NCBI GenBank assembly: GCA_949751835.1
Contig: CATKHK010000065.1
Coordinates: forward strand, 1-64,000
Direction: 5' to 3'
Length of the DNA stretch: 64,000 bases
DNA from: Blepharisma japonicum
Taxonomy: Eukaryota; Ciliophora; Heterotrichea; Heterotrichida; Blepharismidae
Shown: positions 56,656 to 64,000 of the stretch, one piece after another
Position numbering within the stretch: position 1 is the first letter of the stretch
How the letters are laid out: every line of letters starts with the position of its first letter
Notes under the pieces: model-generated
Told to the model about the DNA's origin: nothing
What the model saw: the letters and a program-made list of their open reading frames with translations, nothing else
The model's database searches: none
Position numbers and translations under genes: made by a program

Positions 56656-57951
56656 ATGTTTTCCATATTATCAAATCCAACCTTATGCTGCTCAAATAGT
56701 TTTTGCTGTTCTTTCTTATGTGGATTATGCATGAGGCAATGCAATACGAAGACTTCGCATCATACTAAGCTGGGGTATATTGCTATTACACTTCTAGCAT
56801 GCTTTATGTCTTTGATAGCGCTAATATGGGGCTCTTGATTATTTGAAAAACTTGATTTGATTGGACTTGTGGATTGCTTTGACAATGATTCTCAGTGTAT
56901 TGGAGTAAGTGCAGTTTACAGAATAAGTTTTTCACTTGGAATGCTTTTTATTACTGCTACAATACTATCGCTTATTGGGGGAGAAATTTTCGAACTTTTT
57001 GAGAATAGCTGCTGGTTATTGAAGATTTTTATATTTTTCACAGTTTTATTCCTAACTTTTATGGTCCCGAATTATATTTTTGTAAAAAATATTTAGGACT
57101 GATACATAATTTTTTCAGTGATTGTAGGGATTATATTTTTAGTATCACAGATTATTATCCTTATAGACTTTGCTTACCACTGAAATGAAGCTTGGGTTGA
57201 AAACTATGAAAATTCCAACGAATCTCGCTTTTGGATGTTTTGACTATTTTTCTTCCCAATTTTGTCTTGAATTCTTATATTGACAATGTCAATTTCAAGC
57301 TTTATTTATTTCCAATGCCCAACTCCCATTGCATTAACTTCAATTAGCCTTCTGTTCGGAATTGGTCTCACAGCAGTAAGCAGCTCAAAACTAATAGAGC
57401 ATGGCTGTAATCTTTATTTAGCTTTACTTACAAGCTCATTCATTTCATTAATTTTCAATTACTGGACTTTTAGTGCTTTAGCTTCAAATCCAGTCGAAAC
57501 TTGTAATTTATGGGAATCAAGGCAACACAATTTTTTATTAGTTGGGGCAGATTTATTCGTATGTATGCTAACTTTGACATATTTCGCTATGAAAATTGAA
57601 GGGAAGCCACATTATGAGGAAGTAAAAACTTCTGATGTGTCATCATTAGAAATGAAATCGATGAAAGAAATTACTACAACAAACGAAGAATATACACATC
57701 ACGAAAATCCTACACAAAAAGTTAGCTTGCAGCAGAATTCGACTTATTTTCATTTATTGTTAACTGCTTATTCGCTAACTCTTGCGATGATTTTGACGAA
57801 TTGGGGGCTCGTTACAGGTTGAATGTAAGTTATAAATAGGACTTCTATGAGTTTTTGGATTAGGATTTGCCAAGCAAGCTTGTGTATGATTCTTTTCTTT
57901 TGGAGTGTTTTGGCTCCTTCATGCTGCCCAGATAGAGATTTCTCGTTATAA
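56656..57951 (+). CDS. SERINC: SERINC-family membrane protein
   Basis: 421 residues after splicing two 15-nt introns (57082-57096 and 57825-57839). Without them the frame stops in mid-protein. Ten or so hydrophobic spans, a Cys-rich N-terminus (CCSNSFCCSFLCGLC), RFWMFWLFFFPILSW, a hydrophilic loop at about 320-365, and the family ending FWIRICQASLCMILFFWSVL followed by APSCCPDRDFS. Many Trp are TGA. SERINC proteins are lipid scramblase-like and were first linked to serine incorporation into lipids. Starts 26 nt after the preceding gene. Confidence 0.92.
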
Positions 57952-57974
57952 AATTAAAATTATTAGTTTACAAC

Positions 57975-59570
57975 TTAATTATTTGGTCTAGCTCTCGCTG
58001 CCAAGGTTGCTCTTGATAGCTTTCTGACCCCTTCTCCTTTAATCCATTCGTGCTGTAGTGCTGATTCTGCAGTCAACCTTGAGTTTGGATCCCAGTCAAG
58101 ACATTTTTCTATAAAATCGATAAATTTTATGTCAAAACCCTCAAAATATTCACAGAGGAGCTTTGTGCATGGTATGGAGAACAGTCTTGATATCGTTATT
58201 GGCTCATTATTTTCGTCGAAATATAAGTGCTTATTTCTTGATTTTGATAATAAAAGCTCTGGAGGTCTTCCTTTAGCTGAAATTATTCTTAAAAGCAAAT
58301 CGTGCTGAGATTCAGCTGGAAATAGAGGCCGTCCAAGTGCTAATTCTGCAAGAATGCAGCCGAGAGACCACATATCAATTTGAGTGTTGTAACCGGCTCC
58401 GAGGATGACCTCAGGAGCTCTATAATATCTACTTTGCAAGTAACTGTACAGCCGATCGCCTAATTTACAAGCTGAGCCAAAATCTATGATTTTGATACTT
58501 GATTTGTTTTCTTGCCGCAACAATATATTTTCAGGCTTTAAGTCGCCATGGATAATTTTATTAGAGTGGATGTATTTCAACCCAATTAAAATTTGAGTTG
58601 TAATACGTTTTATCAATGACAACTCCAAGCCTTTTGAATCTTTTTTCCTTAGTAATTCATATAAATTTAAGCTCAATAGCTCGAAAACGAGACACAAATG
58701 CTCTCTAAAAATGAATTTTTTCGTTTTATGGACAATGCACATTGAATCTTCAGGATCCCCAATTCCAAGCTGATTTAAAACATCATCTTCATCTTCCCCA
58801 ACCTTTCTGTACTCACTCAAATTTTTCATTAATTTCACAGCGACCATTTCGTTATTTTTATGGTCAATACATTTTACGACAATCCCAAATGCGCCTCTTC
58901 CAAGCTCGCCTTGGATTTCGTATCTATAGGCAATATGATCTCCAATTGCTGGAACGAACATTCCACTACTATCAGTAGAATTTTTGACCTCTTTATCAAA
59001 AATCGCACTTAAATAATAGACTTGGCGATATTTCGTAATTTCTTCTTTCTCTAAATCTGACAAAGCTGCACTATAAGAGCTTAATGCCTGTTGCGGAGTA
59101 ATAGGGAAAACCTTTGATTTTTGACCATGGTCTAGTAGAAAAGATAGGCTTCTGGTAGGTGACGCGCTTGATGTTCTTGATGGAGGCCCACGGCTAAAAA
59201 TTGGAACAATTTTATGGCTTATTCTTTTAGGATTTGTTGGAGTATCAGGGTCCATGCATTTTAAAGTTTTTTTCGGGGACTCTGGCTGAAAGCTTTTCAA
59301 TGCAAAATTCAGTTGGTGATTAAAGGAATTTCCTTGGCTTGAAGGTGACGGAGACATTGTTGACGATGTGCTTCCAGAAACTGCTTGGCTGTTTTGCTTG
59401 TAGTCTGACCCTTCCAAGCCTATGATAGGCTCCAAAGTATTTTCTTTAATAGGTGACAGAACTATAGGCATATTCAAGTTATGCAAGTTGAATTGGCGAT
59501 GGGTTAAGGATGCGGCTGCTGGGCTTAAAGGAACTCTGGTTTTCCCTGGGAAAACTCTCTGAGATCTCAT
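57975..59570 (-). CDS. DYRK-family protein kinase
   Basis: 531 residues, no intron and no TGA. A Ser/Pro-rich head (about 1-205) contains the DYRK-homology-like stretch before the kinase domain (about 212-515). Motifs: GELGRGAFGIVVKC, VAVKLMK (ATP Lys), HGDLKPENILLR (catalytic loop; the usual HCD is HGD), IDFGSACK, and activation loop YSYLQSRYYRAPEVILG, where the second Tyr of YxY is the autophosphorylated residue in DYRKs. The head and loop place it nearer class II DYRK (DYRK2/4) than DYRK1. Convergent with SERINC, 23 nt between stops. Complete. Confidence 0.93.
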   Translation of the reverse strand: MRSQRVFPGKTRVPLSPAAASLTHRQFNLHNLNMPIVLSPIKENTLEPIIGLEGSDYKQNSQAVSGSTSSTMSPSPSSQGNSFNHQLNFALKSFQPESPKKTLKCMDPDTPTNPKRISHKIVPIFSRGPPSRTSSASPTRSLSFLLDHGQKSKVFPITPQQALSSYSAALSDLEKEEITKYRQVYYLSAIFDKEVKNSTDSSGMFVPAIGDHIAYRYEIQGELGRGAFGIVVKCIDHKNNEMVAVKLMKNLSEYRKVGEDEDDVLNQLGIGDPEDSMCIVHKTKKFIFREHLCLVFELLSLNLYELLRKKDSKGLELSLIKRITTQILIGLKYIHSNKIIHGDLKPENILLRQENKSSIKIIDFGSACKLGDRLYSYLQSRYYRAPEVILGAGYNTQIDMWSLGCILAELALGRPLFPAESQHDLLLRIISAKGRPPELLLSKSRNKHLYFDENNEPITISRLFSIPCTKLLCEYFEGFDIKFIDFIEKCLDWDPNSRLTAESALQHEWIKGEGVRKLSRATLAARARPNN

Positions 59571-59885
59571 AAAATAATATATTAATGGATTTAATAGCTA
59601 ATAATGATCAGTACAAAAGTTATTCGAAATTGCCCGTCTTCAAATTAACTTTTATAAGAACTAGATTAATATTGAATATCTTCTACTTATATTAACAAAA
59701 AGTTAATAGAATTTTGTTTAGCATGGCCGATATTGTATTTATTGGGCAGAGAAGCCACAAAAACTCTTTTTTAACTCTAAGAATTCATAATTAATGTTAC
59801 AGCTTAATAATTACCTTTTATAAAGATTATATAATTTTTAAAACCATTTATAATAGCCTAATCAATATAATAATTTCTGGTTAGC
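59571..59885. other. AT-rich spacer, no gene seen
   Basis: About 315 bases between the DYRK start and the stop of the kelch-like gene, both on the minus strand. Only very short open frames; no RNA gene recognised. Confidence 0.5.
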
Positions 59886-61235
59886 TTAAGCTGTACTTTG
59901 GACTTCAGGCTGGGCTACTTGTTCTTGAGGAGTATACGTAATTTCTGGCTCTTTATCAGGGATTTTCTTAATTCTCTTGCAAAACTTTCCGTCTAAACTA
60001 AAGAAATACAACCCAGGACATGGATATTCGTCAATTATAAAGTAGACATAATTCATGAAGCTTGTACGGTAGCTTACCAAGTGCCAATTCGGAATTTCGG
60101 AATTTTCGACTGGCTGCCAATCATAAGGATTCCCTATCCCACTTTGATATATCTTCCCTTTAGTCTCAACCACAAAGGCCCTCCCAAGTCCTTCACATAT
60201 AATTTTGGTGCTTCCTTCATCTGCAAATGTCAATATTTTATCATAACCATTTGTTAATGGGTCAAAAACGAACATAAAAGTAAGCCCAAGCCCAGAAATC
60301 AGCATTTTATTAGCAAACACGCAGGTAGATGCATAGTAAGTTGAATTAGGCAAAACAGGCAATTTGGTCCAGGTATTTCTAGACAAACTATATCTTTCAG
60401 CTAGGGTCATAGACTGATTTCCATCGTTACCACCAAAGCAGTATACATTTCCTTCAAAAAATGCGGCACTTGACGATCTGCAAGGAGTCCCAGATGCTAA
60501 AACTTGCACTTTATTATCAAAAGACACAGTAAATGTAACTCCAGTAACTTTTGCATCTATCATACTCCCAAAGCAGAAAATTTTGCCATCTGGGATCAGG
60601 CACATGCAAGTCCTGAAGTCTACATTAAAAGGCAAGGGCAGCTCATTATCTTCAATTTCCCAATCCCTATAACTGATACTTCTTAAATTTTTCGAATTGT
60701 GTTGGAATAAGCAAATATCAAAGCCTACACATTTAGGAGTTTCTGGAGTGTGATATTGTTCGTCAATATCCATGAGTTCTTGAGATTTCGGCACGAAGTT
60801 TTTTAATTCTGATGAAATTCCTTCTACTGTGCTTGTACTTAGTAATTTTTCGATTTCATTAGGATTGTCCTTAGGCACATCGATTCTATTTTGGACTTCT
60901 CCAAAGAAATAGTTGAATTTTTCCAAATCTTCTTCGATCATTGTAAAAATTTTATGTGCAGCTTCCTGCTCATCAGGATGCTCAAGCAGTTCTTCTTCTA
61001 TCTTTTTTCTCAATGAATTTAAGCCTCTTATTTTGTTTTTAAAGTAACCTAGGAGATTCGCTCTGACATCTTCGGCAGGAGTTAGGTAGAGCGGTCTGTT
61101 ATAATGAGGACGAGGTCCTGGTACGCTTATATGCTCTTTTAAGTGCCCTGAACAAACATAAGTCTGCTCTGGGGTCATACACATGCAAATGTGATCAGCT
61201 CTCTGCCCACACCCTTCATAATAGCAAAGGCTCAT
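59886..61235 (-). CDS. B-box-like / kelch-like protein
   Basis: 449 residues, no TGA or intron. The N-terminus has a zinc-finger pattern (CYYEGCGQRADHICMC, then CSGHLKEH and later H), close in form to the head of WD40 copy 1 at 13740. A helical stretch about 50-130 follows. From about 190 on there are kelch-like blades (KIFCFGSMID, NVYCFGGNDGNQSM followed by ERYSLSRNTWTKLPVLP, then FANKMLISGLG). Likely an adaptor with a six-bladed propeller. Tail is Pro/Gln-rich. Complete. Confidence 0.82.
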   Translation of the reverse strand: MSLCYYEGCGQRADHICMCMTPEQTYVCSGHLKEHISVPGPRPHYNRPLYLTPAEDVRANLLGYFKNKIRGLNSLRKKIEEELLEHPDEQEAAHKIFTMIEEDLEKFNYFFGEVQNRIDVPKDNPNEIEKLLSTSTVEGISSELKNFVPKSQELMDIDEQYHTPETPKCVGFDICLFQHNSKNLRSISYRDWEIEDNELPLPFNVDFRTCMCLIPDGKIFCFGSMIDAKVTGVTFTVSFDNKVQVLASGTPCRSSSAAFFEGNVYCFGGNDGNQSMTLAERYSLSRNTWTKLPVLPNSTYYASTCVFANKMLISGLGLTFMFVFDPLTNGYDKILTFADEGSTKIICEGLGRAFVVETKGKIYQSGIGNPYDWQPVENSEIPNWHLVSYRTSFMNYVYFIIDEYPCPGLYFFSLDGKFCKRIKKIPDKEPEITYTPQEQVAQPEVQSTA

Positions 61236-61660
61236 ATTTATTACTATAATGCAACCTTCACTTGGGGATAATTCAGCCTAGGAAATATTAATTCTGATAA
61301 ATAATCTTATAATCCGCAAATAAAAATATAAATATTATTTTTGACAAAATACTTTGCAGGCTATAGAGAGAGATTTATTTATCTCTGTTTTTACATTTTT
61401 GAATAGCAAAATTTATATATTACAATTTATCTCGTAGAAAACACAAGGGAAGATATCCTAGAAATTTCATTTTATTACTTTACATAAAATTCGAAGTACT
61501 AAAATCTATTGAAAATTAATTAGTAAATCCAAAATTATAGAAAATTTTTTCTTTGATATGCTTAAAAATCATTTAAATTCAAATTTTTATATTAGATTAA
61601 GCTAAAAATCACAAACGAATTAGCTTATGCCAAAAATTGTTTCTATCAAAATCTTGCTAT
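61236..61660. other. AT-rich spacer, no gene seen
   Basis: About 425 bases between two minus-strand genes. AT-rich with homopolymer runs. Nothing coding or structured recognised; it should hold the promoter of the kelch-like gene. Confidence 0.5.
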
Positions 61661-62812
61661 TTATACGTCCCTTATTTCTGAAAGAGCATTGAATACAGAA
61701 TCTTCATTAAACTCTTTATAAGTAAAAATTTCCCCTATATCGCTACAATCCACGCTTGGAGAGTAAATAAAATCAACTGTACTCAAATGGTCTGCTTCAT
61801 TATTTGAAAGCTGATTCAAAATCGATTGATTATTGAATGATATTTTCAAGTCAATCGAATTGTCTTGCTTTTGTGATTTGTTTTTCATGATTTGGTTATA
61901 AATATCTTCAACAGGATATCCATTTGATTTTATTGCATTTATTAATTCTCTGAATAGTTTCAATCTCCCTTTCAACTCTTTTGCATAATCATTTGACTCT
62001 TTTAGCAGATCTTTTAATGTATGATTGTCATTTTTAAAGCTCTTCAGAGATTCTTTGTTATTTAGCTTCTCATTTTTTAGCTGAAGTTTCAAAGATTCGA
62101 TTTTTCCTTGAAAATAACAGTTCTCTTTATTTTTGTCACTTAAATTTGAATTTAATTCCATATTTTCAACTGCAAGCTTTTTGAATCTTTTCTTTAATAG
62201 CTTCAATGTATGTGTAGCTTCTTTTAATTTTCCATTTATTTTCTCTGTTTCCTGACTTTTAGCTTTCATTTCTTTATCCAAAAAATTAATCCATTCATCA
62301 TATCCATTTTTTATCTGCCTCAGAACTTTTGAATATGGATTTTCAATTGTGATCAGTTCTTCCCACATTTTATTATAAATTTTGAACTTATCTAAGCTGA
62401 TTATACATTCTTCCCCCAATTTTTGCATTTGGTAATTAATTTTCGATTCCAGTGCATAAATGTCCAAATTTTTTTCAATTGTGGACTTAGTTGAAGGAGT
62501 CGCAAAATCGGAGCTCACTTGTTCGATTTCTGACATCGTTGTTGTGAAAAAGCTTTCAGGGCTTTTGGAATTTGATAAAGAATTAAATATAAGCTTAGAC
62601 TGTGAGTGCGATTTTGGAAAGGAGTCATGGAAAAGCGTTTGTTCTAAATCTTTCGGATTTTTCTGTAAATCAAGTTTTGATTGCAGGTTTATGGCAAATG
62701 AGACGTTTTGGTCTACCATTGGCGACCGTGATCTTTGGAGAAAGGATCGACCTTGCGGAGTTCCTGATCTTATTCTTATAGATTTATCATTCAGCTTTTT
62801 ATCGTGGCTCAT
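61661..62812 (-). CDS. Coiled-coil protein, 383 residues
   Basis: One frame, no TGA needed. A Ser/Arg-rich head (about 1-115, with repeated RS/SP motifs) precedes a coiled coil from about 120 to 310 (NGKLKEATHTLKLLKKRFKK, ESLKLQLKNEKLNNKESLK). The tail is acidic. No family recognised. A second Met does not occur early, so the start at 62812 is the natural choice. Confidence 0.78.
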   Translation of the reverse strand: MSHDKKLNDKSIRIRSGTPQGRSFLQRSRSPMVDQNVSFAINLQSKLDLQKNPKDLEQTLFHDSFPKSHSQSKLIFNSLSNSKSPESFFTTTMSEIEQVSSDFATPSTKSTIEKNLDIYALESKINYQMQKLGEECIISLDKFKIYNKMWEELITIENPYSKVLRQIKNGYDEWINFLDKEMKAKSQETEKINGKLKEATHTLKLLKKRFKKLAVENMELNSNLSDKNKENCYFQGKIESLKLQLKNEKLNNKESLKSFKNDNHTLKDLLKESNDYAKELKGRLKLFRELINAIKSNGYPVEDIYNQIMKNKSQKQDNSIDLKISFNNQSILNQLSNNEADHLSTVDFIYSPSVDCSDIGEIFTYKEFNEDSVFNALSEIRDV

Positions 62813-63516
62813 TTTTATATTTTTGGAGTTTTAGAAATTTATATTTAATTAATTTAAATTGAAAATTTTGAGATAAAAGTAATAAGACTATGAAAAAATC
62901 CGCAAGGCAGCTAAAGATTTTAAGCTTAAAATTAATTATTTATCTATGTGCCATGATTTTTGAAAACGGCTGGCGTAAGGTTGACATATTTATGATTTAC
63001 AGCCTTTAAATCTCATTTTTTTATTTTATTTAGCAAATTATAAATTAATCAATTATTGCAAAATAATCTTGCCTAAATTGAATTGCGAATAGGATCAATA
63101 TTTTCTTTTCAAATGCATGTAGCTATTTTATTTTTCGAAAAATTTTGAATCAATCTTACTTTAAATCATAGCAAATCTTAATTAGCATTGATCACAAGGC
63201 ATATAAATAATTATTTTTATCTATATAAAAATAATCTACTTTCTGCAAAATATACAGATTTATGCTAACTTTTTAGGTTAAATTTTATAAGTAAAAAACG
63301 ATTAAGAGAAGCTTTGCTATTTCGAGCACTGAAATTTTCTTGGGTTATTTTTTACAGATTCAAAGACATTATATTCGTAGGCACAGTATTTTTTATGTTT
63401 GCTATAAGCAATTAATTATATTTAGCCCTTGATTCCAATCTTTGAAGCATGCATTGATTGGACTAATAATTTGAATAATTATTATATCCAATTATTAATT
63501 TCAATAAGTAAATAAA
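62813..63516. other. AT-rich spacer, no gene seen
   Basis: About 700 bases, the longest apparently empty stretch besides the left edge. The longest plus-strand frame with an ATG (near 62889) is about 39 codons and has no known motif. No tRNA-like cloverleaf found by eye. Confidence 0.5.
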
Positions 63517-64000
63517 CTACCTTATTCTTCTATCAATTTCATTTTCATCCAAAATTTGTACAGCTTTTGGCTTCTTTTTATTGCTTCTAATTTTCTTTGG
63601 CCTATTATATACATCATAATCTTCAATTTCAACTTCCATATCTTCATAAATCATTTCTTCCATAAGCTCTTCAGCATAAACTCTATCAAAATCCTCTCTC
63701 CCAAAAGCATGCCTGATTTTCGGCTTTTCAACCTTGAAATTTTCAACTGTTTGCCATTGATTAGACTTTTTTCTCTTAGAAGAACTGGGTTGATTCTTTT
63801 TTGGGGTCCCAAAGTGTGAGAGAGAAGGCATACATTCATTTTCCAAGTGCTTTTTTAAGTCCTTTCTCATGATATATGCCAAACATTTATGGCATTGTTC
63901 TGTTCTGATAGAGCAAAGGTCCTCATGATCAGCGGACTCAAATTCTGAAAATATGCACTCACAAAATGGGCATTGGAAGAAATTATGAGGGCAAGAGTGG
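63517..64000 (-). CDS. TRAF-type zinc-finger protein, partial (5' end outside window)
   Basis: The frame is open from the right edge down to the stop at 63517. The visible N-terminal part has repeated Cys/His units (HNFFQCPFCECIF, HEDLCSIRTEQCHKC, then KKHLENEC) spaced as in TRAF-type or XAF1/TRAFD1 zinc fingers. The C-terminal 110 residues are basic, then acidic (EELMEEMIYEDMEVEIEDYD), then basic. At least 161 residues are seen; the start lies beyond 64000. Confidence 0.7.
   Translation of the reverse strand, partial: HSCPHNFFQCPFCECIFSEFESADHEDLCSIRTEQCHKCLAYIMRKDLKKHLENECMPSLSHFGTPKKNQPSSSKRKKSNQWQTVENFKVEKPKIRHAFGREDFDRVYAEELMEEMIYEDMEVEIEDYDVYNRPKKIRSNKKKPKAVQILDENEIDRRIR

Overview
This window looks like somatic (macronuclear-type) DNA of a heterotrich ciliate close to Blepharisma. 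Three observations in the sequence point there. (1) Many genes read through in-frame TGA at conserved tryptophan positions, while TAA and TAG act as stops. (2) Protein-coding genes are interrupted by 15- or 16-nt GT...AG introns; twelve are supported here by restored frames or by family alignment from memory. (3) Intergenic DNA is short and very AT-rich, and genes lie densely on both strands. The organism name is an inference from this combination; no ribosomal RNA or organelle sequence is present.

Layout. 1-5.7 kb: histone H3, a small B-box-type zinc-finger gene recovered only by splicing a 16-nt intron, a Rab11-type GTPase, an unknown 559-residue protein and an ankyrin protein. 5.7-13.7 kb: a B-box/coiled-coil/EF-hand protein, a coiled-coil protein, a CH-domain (SPATA4/SPEF1-type) protein with a long helical tail, a propeller-like protein, a small unknown protein, and one open frame that joins Mediator subunit MED31 to a 3-hydroxyisobutyryl-CoA hydrolase-like crotonase. 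13.7-24.4 kb: a tandem family of pentapeptide-repeat plus WD40 proteins. It has three long members and one decayed tail, and the first member is split by a 2.4-kb element with long, satellite-like inverted arms and integrase remains. 24.7-32.2 kb: a TBC RabGAP, ribosomal protein eL21, a tiny RPB12 gene, a dual-specificity pseudophosphatase, an unknown gene, a membrane metallophosphoesterase, IFT38/CLUAP1 and an intron-bearing tRNA-Tyr. 32.3-40.6 kb: an F-BAR/TBC protein, PHF5A, a second histone H3, a ubiquitin-like/PI4K-gamma kinase, a TatD nuclease, an SF-assemblin and a 7TM-RGS protein. 40.7-64 kb: an ABCC transporter, a secreted protein with a possible FAMeT domain, cytochrome b5 reductase, CFAP57, two coiled-coil proteins, eS27, a lipid-anchored helical-repeat protein, SERINC, a DYRK kinase, a B-box/kelch-like protein, another coiled-coil protein and a partial zinc-finger gene at the right edge.

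Themes. Cilium and cortex genes are frequent (IFT38, CFAP57, SF-assemblin, CH-domain protein). So are membrane-traffic genes (Rab11, two TBC RabGAPs of which one carries F-BAR, PI4K-gamma, SERINC) and core expression machinery (two H3 genes, MED31, RPB12, PHF5A, eL21, eS27, tRNA-Tyr). These are ordinary eukaryotic neighbours rather than an operon-like system. The strongest candidates for something undescribed are the MED31-crotonase fusion, the F-BAR/TBC architecture, the 7TM-RGS receptor-like protein, the Cys-to-Asp pseudophosphatase and the pentapeptide/WD40 array. All family calls come from recognising motifs by eye; no database search was run.
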